From Rubrivivax rivuli (GTDB taxonomy: Bacteria; Pseudomonadota; Gammaproteobacteria; Burkholderiales; Burkholderiaceae_C): a DNA stretch of 64,000 nt. Below, piece by piece: positions 30,383-37,853 of this stretch. Within the stretch, counting starts at the first letter, position 1. Each line of letters begins with the position of its first letter. The DNA is taken from contig NZ_SACR01000001.1 in NCBI RefSeq assembly GCF_004016505.1, positions 930,001-994,000 of the forward strand. Direction: 5' to 3'. The translations under genes were made by a program, and so were the position numbers. The notes below the pieces were generated by a model, which was given only the letters and a program-made list of their open reading frames with translations, was not told where the DNA came from and ran no database searches.

Positions 30383-30964
30383 GTGGCCAACAAGAAGCAG
30401 ATCGTGCCCAACCGGGTGAAATCAGGGAAAACCTCAGTCGGCGGGGTTGCGCCGCCCCCTGAGCCGGCCGAAGCCGACGGCACCCGTGCGCTAGACCGCT
30501 ACGACGTGGCCATCCTGCGCGAGCTGCAGGCCGAAGCGCGGCTGTCCAACACCGAGCTGGCCGCCCGCATCGGCCTGAGCGCCGCGCCCACCTGGCGCCG
30601 CGTGAAGTGGCTGGAAGAGCAGGGCTACATCACCGGGTACAGGGCGGAGATCGACCGCCGCAAGATCGGCCTGGGCGTGCTGGCCTTCGTGCGCGTGGAC
30701 GCCGAGCGCCACAACGCGCAGGCCACGCAGGCGCTGGAAGCCGCCATCCGCGAGCTGCCCGAGGTGGTGGCCTGCCACTACATCAGCGGCACGGGCACCT
30801 TCGAGCTGCACGTGATGGCCACCGACCTGGATGCGTTCTCGCGCTGGGCCATGCAGACGCTCTTCAAGCTGCCGCACGTGAAGGACCTGCAGACCAGCTT
30901 CAGCCTGGGCGAGGTGAAGGCGGGCGCGGCGCTGCCGCTTTCGCACCTGTTGCGCGTGCGCTGA
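30383..30964 (+). CDS. Lrp/AsnC-family regulator of the oxidoreductase locus
   Basis: A 193-residue transcription factor. A helix-turn-helix (ALDRYDVAILRELQAEARLS, then ELAARIGLSAAPTWRRVKWLEE) precedes the ligand/oligomerisation domain (IGLGVLAFVRVDAERHNAQA, ELPEVVACHYISGTGTFELHVMA). A 30-residue Lys/Pro-rich N-terminal tail comes before the first helix. The longest frame begins at 30326, but AAGGAG at 30366-30371 points to the GTG used here; the skipped N terminus is Cys-rich and implausible. It faces the indolepyruvate oxidoreductase gene and, by analogy with other Lrp proteins, probably responds to an aromatic or branched amino acid. Confidence 0.85.
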   Translation: MANKKQIVPNRVKSGKTSVGGVAPPPEPAEADGTRALDRYDVAILRELQAEARLSNTELAARIGLSAAPTWRRVKWLEEQGYITGYRAEIDRRKIGLGVLAFVRVDAERHNAQATQALEAAIRELPEVVACHYISGTGTFELHVMATDLDAFSRWAMQTLFKLPHVKDLQTSFSLGEVKAGAALPLSHLLRVR

Positions 30965-31038
30965 GCGCCGAGGAGGCCCGGCGCGGCCCTGCCTGGTGCA
31001 GGGGCGGCCCCAGGCGAGTGCGCTACCCTCCGCGCCTC

Positions 31039-32136
31039 ATGACCCGCCTGCTCGACCTGCTGCTCGGCACCGAACCCAGCCAACGCACCCGCCTGGCCCA
31101 GGCCGGGCTGGCGCTGCTGCTGCTCGCGGCCGGCGTGGCGGCGATGAACTACTTCGCCGCGGTCGGCGTCGCGCCCTGGGCGCCGGTGCTGTGGTGGTCG
31201 GCCGTCACGCTGGCGGGCATGGTGGGCTTTTTCCTGATGATCCGCAGCGGCGCCTCGCGCCGCTGGTCCGAGCCTTCGCTGACCGTGCCGCAGATGGTGT
31301 TTGCGCTGGCCAGCGGGGCCGTGGCCTACGCCCTGCTGGGCGCCGGCCGCGGCGCGGTCTTCCCGATGGTGATGGTGGTGCTGATGTTCGGCATGTTCAT
31401 CGCCTCGCCGCGGCAGATGCGCTGGGTGAGTGCCTACGCGGTGCTGCTCTTCGGTGCCGTGATGGCCGCCATGGCGGTGCTGCGGCCGGCGGCCTACCCC
31501 TGGCGCATCGAACTCGGGCACTTCCTGCTGGTGGCCACCATGGTGCCGGGCGTCTCGCTGCTGGCCTCGCGCCTGTCGCGCCTGCGCCAGCGCGCCCGCC
31601 AGCAGCGCGCCGAGCTGGCGCAGGCGCTGTCCAACCTGCGCGAGCACACCACGCGCGACGAGCTCACCGGCCTCATCAACCGCCGCCACATGCAAGAGCT
31701 CATCGACCAGGAGCACCAGCGCTGCATCCGCAGCGGCCAGAGCTTTTGCCTGGCGGTGCTGGACATCGACGGCTTCAAGCCCGTCAATGAAGCACATGGC
31801 TATGCGGTGGGCGATGCCGTGATGCGTGCCGTGGCCCAGGAGGCGCAGCGCCATGTGCGCGTCTCCGACATGCTCAGCCGCTGGGAGAGCGACGACTTCG
31901 TGCTGATGCTGGGCGACACGCGCGCCGCGCTGGCCCGCGGCGGCCTGGAGCGCCTGCGCCAGAAGGTGGGGGCCTTGCGCATCCTGCATGGCAACACGGC
32001 GGTGGCCGTCACCATGAGCTGCGGCCTGGCCGAGCACCACGCCGGCGAGGCGGTGGCGCAGACCCTGGAACGCGCCGCGCGCGCCCTGCAGGACGCCAAG
32101 GCCCAGGGCCGCGACCGCATCGCCGTGGCCACCTGA
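31039..32136 (+). CDS. Membrane protein with degenerate GGDEF domain
   Basis: A 365-residue protein with an N-terminal membrane module of about five spans (20-175; ALLLLAAGVAAMNYFAAVGV, MVMVVLMFGMFIAS) and a short coiled coil (RLRQRARQQRAELAQALSNL). The diguanylate-cyclase-fold domain has the entry motif RDELTGLINRRHMQELI and the metal site LAVLDIDGFKPVNEAHGYAVGD. At the active site, where RxGGDEF is expected, it reads SRWESDDFVLML. Gly-Gly is replaced by Glu-Ser and the catalytic Glu by Asp, so cyclase activity is doubtful. It may bind c-di-GMP or GTP instead. The start is the ATG before TRLLDLLLG; the open frame begins much earlier inside the Lrp gene. Confidence 0.85.
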   Translation: MTRLLDLLLGTEPSQRTRLAQAGLALLLLAAGVAAMNYFAAVGVAPWAPVLWWSAVTLAGMVGFFLMIRSGASRRWSEPSLTVPQMVFALASGAVAYALLGAGRGAVFPMVMVVLMFGMFIASPRQMRWVSAYAVLLFGAVMAAMAVLRPAAYPWRIELGHFLLVATMVPGVSLLASRLSRLRQRARQQRAELAQALSNLREHTTRDELTGLINRRHMQELIDQEHQRCIRSGQSFCLAVLDIDGFKPVNEAHGYAVGDAVMRAVAQEAQRHVRVSDMLSRWESDDFVLMLGDTRAALARGGLERLRQKVGALRILHGNTAVAVTMSCGLAEHHAGEAVAQTLERAARALQDAKAQGRDRIAVAT

Positions 32137-32157
32137 GAACCTGGAACGACATTCCCG

Positions 32158-32295
32158 ATGTGGCTCTTGATCCTGGAAGCCCTGGCCGCGCTGGCCGTGC
32201 TGATCTTCGCGGTCTGGTGGACGATGTTCTCGGGCCGGCGGCGCGAAGAGACGCCTGAAGACCCGCCCGGCGAAGACCCGCCGCCGAAGGCCTAG
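32158..32295 (+). CDS. 45-residue single-span membrane protein
   Basis: A tiny protein with one N-terminal membrane helix (MWLLILEALAALAVLIFAVW) and a charged Pro/Glu-rich tail ending GEDPPPKA. It starts 21 bases after the degenerate GGDEF gene, is on the same strand and has GGAACGA ahead of the ATG. Its stop TAG shares the palindrome CTAG with the stop of the convergent membrane-protein gene. The helix-plus-tail design and clean fit between neighbours support a real gene. Its function is unknown. Confidence 0.5.
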   Translation: MWLLILEALAALAVLIFAVWWTMFSGRRREETPEDPPGEDPPPKA

Positions 32296-34316
32296 GCGCC
32301 GCCCGGCCCGCTGCCTTCCGATGGCGGCCTGAAGAAACTCAAGGGCTGCGTGCGCAGCCGGCGCCACAGCGCCGCGCCGATGCGGCGGCGGTCTTGCACA
32401 CGCACGCCGCGCGAGCGCAGCGCCACGCGGAAGGCCAGCGTGAAGCTCACCGTCAGGTTCAGCACGCCGGTGACGGCAATGCCCGCCACGCACCACCAGA
32501 AGGCAGGCTGCGCCAGGAGGCCCCAGCCCAAGGCGCCCAGCGCCGCGCCCAGCTGCCCGCTGGCCAGCGTGACGTGGCGCACGTCGATGGGCAGGCCGAA
32601 GAAACCCAGCAGCGCCGGCACCAGCCCCAGCATCAGGCCCAGGCTGATGTTGGCGGCCAGCCCCGAGATGTGGGCACGCCACCAGCGCGCCCAGCGCTGC
32701 GCGCGTGCCGCGCCCAGGCGCGCCACGATGCGCGGGTTCCAGGCGATGGCGCTGTCCAGCCGGTGCAGCACGAACCAGTTCTCGGCCCAACCCGCCACCA
32801 GGCTGCTGGCAAACAGCAGCACGCCCGTGAAGGCCGCGAAGAGCGCGGTGGGCCCCAGCAGCGTGATGCTGTGCAGCACGTACTGCGCGTCCTTTTCGCC
32901 CACCGGCGTCTCGCCGAACGCCGCCTTGGCGATGAGCTGCACCGCCAGCACGAGCGGGAAGCACATCGCCAGGTTGCCTGCGATGGCCGCCGCCTGCGAG
33001 CGGATCAGCTGGGCCACGCGGTCGACGAAGCCTTCGATCTCGGCGTCGCTGGCGCTCGTGCCGCGCGGCAGCGAGGCGGCCATCGCCGGGGCCGTCATCG
33101 CGGGCTGCTTGGTGGCCACCGTCCAGTGCAGCAGCATCACCAGCACGAAGCTGGCCGCGTAGTTCACACCGGCCCAGAAGCCGCCCCAGAAGGCCGTGAA
33201 GCCCAGGGCCGCGATGGCGAACTTCAGGAAGGTGGTGCCCGCGATGACCGCGCCGCCGCCCAGGGCGCGCCGCAGCATGTCGCGGTACTCGGTGCGGCTG
33301 CGGGTGATGTAGTGCTCGCCGGTCTCGGCGCTGCGTTCGGCCACCTGGCGCGCCAGCAGCGAGTAGTGCCGCGCAAACAGGGCGCGCAGGCCCAGCTGTT
33401 CGCCCAGCACGCGCAGCAGCTCCAGCAGCAGGCGTCGGCCTTCGGGCAGCGGCTCGGGCGCGAGCACGCAATCCACCAGCTGCTCGATGCGCAGCGTGCG
33501 CCCGCGCAGCTGGTCGAGGTCGAAGACGATGTCCACCGACACGCCGTACTGCTCCAGGTGCGGCATCACGCTGGCGGCGGCGTGGCGGCAGGCGTCGAGC
33601 AGCGCGCGCAGGTAGGCGGCGGCCTTCAGCGCTTCGTCATGACGGCCCTGCAGCACCGCCTCGCGCAGCGCGGCGGCCGCCTGCGTGAGCTGGCGGAAGG
33701 GCTCGTCCTGCAGCGCCGTGGCGTCCATGCGCTGGCGCAAGGCCGTGGTGTGGCCGGCCGAATGCACCGCGCTGACGAGGATGGTGATGGCGCCCAGCAG
33801 CACGCCGCGCAGCACCTCGCCGTCGGCCGGGCCCAGCAGCTTGGCTGCGCGGGCCAGCGTGCCGCTGTCCAGGGCGGCCACCCACTCGGCGTCTTCGGGT
33901 TCGAAGAGCAGGCGGAAGAGGCTGGCCAGGTCGCGCGTCTCGGGCGTGCCGGGCAGCAGGCGCAGGTGCACGCGCGAGATCAGTTCGCTGCCGAAGGACA
34001 GGCGTGCGCCGAAGCCCAGGTCGGCGAACAGCGAGGCGGCGTCGATGTCGCGCCAGAAGGCCTCGGCCAGGCCCTGCACCTGCTGGCGCAGCTGCTCGTT
34101 CTTCTCGACCTGGTTCAGCAGGTGGCGCAGGCGCAGCACCGGCAGCGGGGTGCGGGTGTGATCAGGCGGCTCGGTGCCCGGCGGCGCGGGTGTGGCCGAA
34201 CGCGGCGCGTGCCGCAGCCATTCCATCAGGCGCACCAGCCACAGGTGGCGTTCGGCCTGACCCGCCTTCGCGTCGGCAGCGTTGATCAGCGCAGTGAGAT
34301 CCCAGCTCTGCGCCAT
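32292..34316 (-). CDS. Gcr-type 'site-specific recombinase' family membrane protein
   Basis: A 674-residue protein of the SpecificRecomb/Gcr family named after a Neisseria protein. The N-terminal half is soluble and helical (LRHLLNQVEKNEQLRQQVQG, DLGFGARLSFGSELISRVH). The C-terminal half has six or so membrane spans (AVIAGTTFLKFAIAALGFTA, FVLVMLLHWTVATKQPAMTA, ENWFVLHRLDSAIAWNPRI, NISLGLMLGLVPALLGFFGL). No tyrosine- or serine-recombinase active-site motif is present and the membrane character makes recombination unlikely, so the family name is misleading. Its real function is unknown. Confidence 0.8.
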   Translation of the reverse strand: MAQSWDLTALINAADAKAGQAERHLWLVRLMEWLRHAPRSATPAPPGTEPPDHTRTPLPVLRLRHLLNQVEKNEQLRQQVQGLAEAFWRDIDAASLFADLGFGARLSFGSELISRVHLRLLPGTPETRDLASLFRLLFEPEDAEWVAALDSGTLARAAKLLGPADGEVLRGVLLGAITILVSAVHSAGHTTALRQRMDATALQDEPFRQLTQAAAALREAVLQGRHDEALKAAAYLRALLDACRHAAASVMPHLEQYGVSVDIVFDLDQLRGRTLRIEQLVDCVLAPEPLPEGRRLLLELLRVLGEQLGLRALFARHYSLLARQVAERSAETGEHYITRSRTEYRDMLRRALGGGAVIAGTTFLKFAIAALGFTAFWGGFWAGVNYAASFVLVMLLHWTVATKQPAMTAPAMAASLPRGTSASDAEIEGFVDRVAQLIRSQAAAIAGNLAMCFPLVLAVQLIAKAAFGETPVGEKDAQYVLHSITLLGPTALFAAFTGVLLFASSLVAGWAENWFVLHRLDSAIAWNPRIVARLGAARAQRWARWWRAHISGLAANISLGLMLGLVPALLGFFGLPIDVRHVTLASGQLGAALGALGWGLLAQPAFWWCVAGIAVTGVLNLTVSFTLAFRVALRSRGVRVQDRRRIGAALWRRLRTQPLSFFRPPSEGSGPGGA

Positions 34317-34327
34317 GCCAGAGGCGC

Positions 34328-34702
34328 TCAGTGCAGCGCGCCCGGATAGACCAGCGCGAACTCCGGCACCAGGGCGTCGAAGGGGTGGGCGTGTTCGGTC
34401 ATGCAGAAGAAGGTGCCGCGCATGCTGCCGTGGGGTGTGTCGATGCGCGTCCAGCTCGTGTATTCGAACTGCTCGCCGGGCTTGAGCACGGGCTGGTGGC
34501 CCACCACGGCCAGGCCGCGCACGTCTTCGTGGTGGCCGTCGGCGTTGGTGACGACCCAGTGGCGCGCCACGAGCTGCGCCGTCACGTCGCCGGTGTTGCG
34601 GATGGTGACGGTGTAGGCGAAGGCGTAGGGCCCCTCGGGCGGCTGAGACTGCTCGGGCAGGTACTGCACGCGCACTTCGCAGGTGAACTCGGGTTTGGCC
34701 AT
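34328..34702 (-). CDS. apaG: ApaG protein
   Basis: A 124-residue ApaG, matching the usual 125. It is an all-beta fibronectin-like protein (FTCEVRVQYLPEQSQPPEGP, FAYTVTIRNTGDVTAQLVAR, HWVVTNADG, GLAVVGHQPVLKPGEQFEYT, GSMRGTFFCM). ApaG has been tied to cobalt resistance and magnesium efflux, and its fold is shared with FBXO3-type domains. Its biochemical role is unsettled. An ATG three codons upstream is possible; the one chosen gives the conserved MAKPEF start. It is divergent from rpe and starts 11 bases downstream of the membrane-protein gene start. Confidence 0.95.
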   Translation of the reverse strand: MAKPEFTCEVRVQYLPEQSQPPEGPYAFAYTVTIRNTGDVTAQLVARHWVVTNADGHHEDVRGLAVVGHQPVLKPGEQFEYTSWTRIDTPHGSMRGTFFCMTEHAHPFDALVPEFALVYPGALH

Positions 34703-34780
34703 GGCGCGCATTCTAGGAGCCGCCCCTGGGCGGCGCGCCCCCGCCCCGGCGTCGGCGGCGTGGACACCTAGAATCGAAAG

Positions 34781-35443
34781 ATGAGTGATTTCCGCATCGC
34801 CCCGAGCATTCTTTCGGCCGACTTTGCCCGCCTTGGCGAAGAAGTGCGCAACGTCATCGACGCCGGCGCCGACTGGATCCACTTCGACGTGATGGACAAC
34901 CATTACGTGCCCAACCTCACCTTCGGGCCCATGGTCTGCCAGGCCTTGCGCAAGCACAGCCGCGTGCCCATCGACGTGCACCTGATGGTGCAACCGGTGG
35001 ACGCGCTGGCGCAGGCCTTCTGCCAGGCCGGTGCCGACCTGGTGAGCTTCCACCCCGAGGCCAGCGCGCACGTCGACCGCACGCTGCAGCTCATCAAGGC
35101 CGAGGGCAAGCAGGCCGGCCTGGTGTTCAACCCCGCGACGCCGCTGGACGTGCTGCAGTACGTCATCGACAAGGTCGACCTGATCCTCATCATGAGCGTC
35201 AACCCGGGCTTCGGCGGGCAGAGCTTCATCCCGAGTGCGCTGCGCAAGATCGAGCAGGCGCGCAAGCTCATCGAACAGACCGGCCGCGACATCCGCCTGG
35301 AAGTGGACGGCGGCATCAAGGTCGACAACATCCGCCGCGTGGCCGATGCCGGCGCCGACACCTTCGTGGCCGGCAGCGCCATCTTCAACCAGCCCGAATA
35401 CAAGGCTGTCATCGACGCCATGCGCGCGGAACTGGCGCGCTGA
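34781..35443 (+). CDS. rpe: Ribulose-phosphate 3-epimerase
   Basis: A 220-residue TIM-barrel enzyme interconverting ribulose-5-phosphate and xylulose-5-phosphate in the pentose phosphate and Calvin pathways. Conserved features are [39 protein letters not shown] (metal-binding His and Asp), [24 protein letters not shown] and [13 protein letters not shown] -10-like TAGAAT ends seven bases before the ATG, suggesting a very short or leaderless message. In many Burkholderiales rpe precedes gph and trpE; here it is separated from gph by five genes. Confidence 0.97.
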   Translation: MSDFRIAPSILSADFARLGEEVRNVIDAGADWIHFDVMDNHYVPNLTFGPMVCQALRKHSRVPIDVHLMVQPVDALAQAFCQAGADLVSFHPEASAHVDRTLQLIKAEGKQAGLVFNPATPLDVLQYVIDKVDLILIMSVNPGFGGQSFIPSALRKIEQARKLIEQTGRDIRLEVDGGIKVDNIRRVADAGADTFVAGSAIFNQPEYKAVIDAMRAELAR

Positions 35444-35881
35444 TCAGGTCCTGTCGATGCGGCGGGCCAAAACGACTGAGGTGTTGGTCTTGGTGACGCC
35501 TTCGATGGCCCCGATCTCATCCAGCAGCTGGTCGAGCCGGGCCGTGGATTCGGTGCGCAGCAGCGCCAGGTAGTCGGATTCGCCGCTCACGCTGCACAGC
35601 TGGCGGAGTTCAGGCAAGGCGGCCAGGCGCTGCGTCACCAGCGCGCCGGCCTTCGGTTCGGTGGTGATGCCGACATAGGCTTCCACGCTGCTCTCGCTTT
35701 CCAGGGCGGCCAGCCGTACCGTGTAGCCGACGATCACGCCTTCACGTTCCAGCCGGGTCAGGCGCGCCAGCACGGTGGTGCGCGCCACGCCCAGGCGCCG
35801 GCCGAGATCGGCGGTGCTGGTGCGGGCGTCGGCCTGCAGCAGGGCGAGCAGGCGGCGGTCGAGGGTGTCCAGCACGGGCAT
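35444..35881 (-). CDS. Lrp/AsnC-family regulator (second)
   Basis: A 145-residue Lrp protein. A helix-turn-helix (LDTLDRRLLALLQADARTST, DLGRRLGVARTTVLARLTRL) precedes the RAM domain (SVEAYVGITTEPKAGALVTQ, LCSVSGESDYLALLRTESTA). Its stop touches the rpe stop without a gap. The next genes on the other strand are an AP2-like protein and a saccharopine-dehydrogenase-like enzyme. The promoter of the latter carries repeated CGATACGT motifs, making this regulator a candidate controller of lysine- or amino-acid-related metabolism. That link is inferred from position only. Confidence 0.9.
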   Translation of the reverse strand: MPVLDTLDRRLLALLQADARTSTADLGRRLGVARTTVLARLTRLEREGVIVGYTVRLAALESESSVEAYVGITTEPKAGALVTQRLAALPELRQLCSVSGESDYLALLRTESTARLDQLLDEIGAIEGVTKTNTSVVLARRIDRT

Positions 35882-35993
35882 GCGGCATTTTCACCGCCAG
35901 CGTGGCTTGCACAGGCCAGGCAGCCTCAGGTTTGCCCGGCAGACGCCGAAAGGCCGCAGAGGGGCGCAGCTTCGCGCCATTCCAGGGGCCTGC

Positions 35994-36521
35994 ATGAAAG
36001 TCCGCAAGATCACGATCTTCAGCGGTGAGATCTTTGAAGTGCCGCAAGGCATCCAGCGCATCGACCACCGCGCCACCCACGGCTGGCAGCTGCGTTACGG
36101 CGGCACCAAGCTGTACTCAGACGGCGCCGAAGGCGCAGCCGCCTCGCTGCAGCGCGCCACGCAGGAGTTGATCAAGCGCATCAACAAGCTGCCGGCGCCT
36201 TCGCTGCTGCAGCGCGCGCCCAGCGCCAACAAGAGCAACCAGTTGCCGCCCGGCATCACCGGCCCCGTCGTGCGCATGCGCCGCAACAGCCAGACGCGCG
36301 ACTGCAGCCTGATGGTGCTGATCCCGCGCTTCGGCGACAAGCCCAGGCGGCGCACCATCTACATCGGCACCGAGAACACCTACAGCATCGAGCGCTACGA
36401 GAAGGCGCTGGAACGCGCCATAGAGATGCGGCGCGAAGCCGAAGAGGCCTACCAGAAGGCCAGCACCCGCGCCAAGCGCGCCGCCGCGCGCGAGATCCGC
36501 GAGCAGTTGCAGGCGGCTTGA
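35994..36521 (+). CDS. Duplicated AP2-like DNA-binding-type protein, unnamed
   Basis: A 175-residue basic protein made of two similar halves. Half 1 (about 1-65) has GIQRIDHRATHGWQLRYGGT, LYSDGAEGAAASLQRATQEL and IKRI. Half 2 (about 85-150) has GPVVRMRRNSQTRDCSLMVL, IPRFGDKPRRRTIYIGTENT and IERYEKALERAIEMR. Each half looks like three strands followed by a helix, the AP2/integrase-DNA-binding design (GI.R....W.A.R...K.LY.GG...A...A). A Lys/Arg/Ala-rich coiled tail closes the protein. The start is the ATG before KVRKITIFSGEIF; the longer frame runs back through the Lrp gene. I do not know a named homologue; a small nucleic-acid-binding role is the likeliest reading. Confidence 0.65.
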   Translation: MKVRKITIFSGEIFEVPQGIQRIDHRATHGWQLRYGGTKLYSDGAEGAAASLQRATQELIKRINKLPAPSLLQRAPSANKSNQLPPGITGPVVRMRRNSQTRDCSLMVLIPRFGDKPRRRTIYIGTENTYSIERYEKALERAIEMRREAEEAYQKASTRAKRAAAREIREQLQAA

Positions 36522-36566
36522 TCGGCTGCAGCGGGCATGGAAAGCCCGCTCGGCGGTTGAGTTCGT

Positions 36567-36612
36567 CGATACGTTCAATCAGTGTGACGATACGTCGGCT
36601 TAAGCATCGTAT
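36567..36612. promoter_or_regulatory. CGATACGT repeats upstream of the saccharopine-dehydrogenase-like gene
   Basis: Two identical CGATACGT copies (36567-36574 and 36588-36595) are spaced exactly 21 bases, two helical turns. A related reversed copy, ATCGTAT, follows at 36606-36612. The stretch is less GC-rich than its surroundings and sits 80-125 bases before the start codon. It looks like a multi-site operator for a dimeric regulator, perhaps the nearby Lrp protein. Confidence 0.5.
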
Positions 36613-36692
36613 ATGACGCATTGAGGCTTTCTTCCGTCGGGGCTGCGGCCTAGACTGCCGGGCAGTTCAGCCCCTCACGGAAAGCCTTTCCC

Positions 36693-37787
36693 ATGCGCAT
36701 CACCCTGCTCGGCGCCGGCCACATCGGCCACACCATCGCCCACCTGCTCTCGCACAGCGGCGACTACGAAGTCACGGTCGTCGACCGCAGCCCCGAGGCC
36801 CTGGCCAAGCTGGCCGGCATGCCGGTGCAGACCCGTGTGGTGGAGACCTCCGACGCGCAGGCGCTGCTGGGCGCGCTGCGTGGGCAGCAGGCGGTCATCA
36901 ACGCCTTGCCCTACCACCTGGCCACCCTGGCCGCGACGGCTGCGCGCGAAGCCGGCTGCCACTACTTCGACCTGACCGAAGACGTGGCCGCCACGCGCGC
37001 CATCAAGCAGCTGGCCGAAGGCGCGAACACCGCCTTCATGCCGCAGTGCGGTCTGGCGCCGGGTTTCATCGGCATCGTGGCGCACCACCTGGCGCAAGGC
37101 TTCGACAGCCTGCAGGAAGTGAAGATGCGCGTCGGCGCGCTGCCGGCCTTCCCGACCAACAGCCTGAAATACAACCTGACCTGGAGCGTGGACGGCCTCA
37201 TCAACGAGTACTGCCACCCCTGCGAGGCCATCCGCGGTGGCAAGAACATCGAGGTGCTGCCGCTCGAAGGCCTGGAGCACTTCAGCCTGGACGGCACCGA
37301 GTACGAGGCCTTCAACACCAGCGGCGGCCTGGGCACGCTGTGCGAGACGCTCGCCGGCAAGGTGCAGACGCTCGACTACAAGAGCGTGCGCTACCCCGGC
37401 CACCAGGCGCTGATGAAGATGCTGCTGGAAGAGCTGCAGCTCAACCAGGACACCGAGACGCTCAAGGACATCATGCGCAAGAGCATCCCCAGCACCATGC
37501 AGGACGTGGTGCTGGTCTTCGTCACCGTCAGTGGCATGAAGAAGGGTGCGCTGGTGCAGGAGGTCTTCGCGCGCAAGATCTTCGCCGAGCGCAGCGAGAC
37601 GCACCCGCTGAGCGCCATCCAGATCACCACGGCCGCCGGCATCTGCGCGGCGGTCGACCTCTTCCGCGAAGGCAAGCTGCCGCAGAAGGGCTTCATCCGC
37701 CAGGAAGAAGTGGCGCTGCCCGATTTCCTGGCCAACCGCTTCGGCGCGGCGTACCAGCAGAGCCGGCAGGTCGAGAGCATCGGCTGA
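36693..37787 (+). CDS. Saccharopine dehydrogenase family oxidoreductase
   Basis: A 364-residue NAD(P)-dependent enzyme. The N-terminal Rossmann domain has MRITLLGAGHIGHTIAHLL (GxGxxG) and DRSPEALAKLAGMP, followed by QQAVINALPYHLATLAATA and CHYFDLTEDVAATRAIKQL. The C-terminal catalytic domain has MPQCGLAPGFIGIVAHHLA, SLKYNLTWSVDGLINEYCHP and LGTLCETLAGKVQTLDYKS. Members of this branch act in lysine metabolism (2-aminoadipate semialdehyde/saccharopine) or on related amino acids; the exact substrate cannot be read from sequence. It stands alone with its own repeat-rich promoter region and an upstream Lrp regulator. Confidence 0.88.
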   Translation: MRITLLGAGHIGHTIAHLLSHSGDYEVTVVDRSPEALAKLAGMPVQTRVVETSDAQALLGALRGQQAVINALPYHLATLAATAAREAGCHYFDLTEDVAATRAIKQLAEGANTAFMPQCGLAPGFIGIVAHHLAQGFDSLQEVKMRVGALPAFPTNSLKYNLTWSVDGLINEYCHPCEAIRGGKNIEVLPLEGLEHFSLDGTEYEAFNTSGGLGTLCETLAGKVQTLDYKSVRYPGHQALMKMLLEELQLNQDTETLKDIMRKSIPSTMQDVVLVFVTVSGMKKGALVQEVFARKIFAERSETHPLSAIQITTAAGICAAVDLFREGKLPQKGFIRQEEVALPDFLANRFGAAYQQSRQVESIG

Positions 37788-37853
37788 CCCTGCAGCCGGG
37801 CGCGGGCCCGGCAGCCCTGTGCCATCACAGGCGCTGGCTATAGTTCGGCGGCC

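Noticed and set aside
32292..34316. Mobile element suggested by the 'site-specific recombinase' family name
   Set aside because: No recombinase catalytic residues, no flanking repeats, and the protein is polytopic and apparently chromosomal core.
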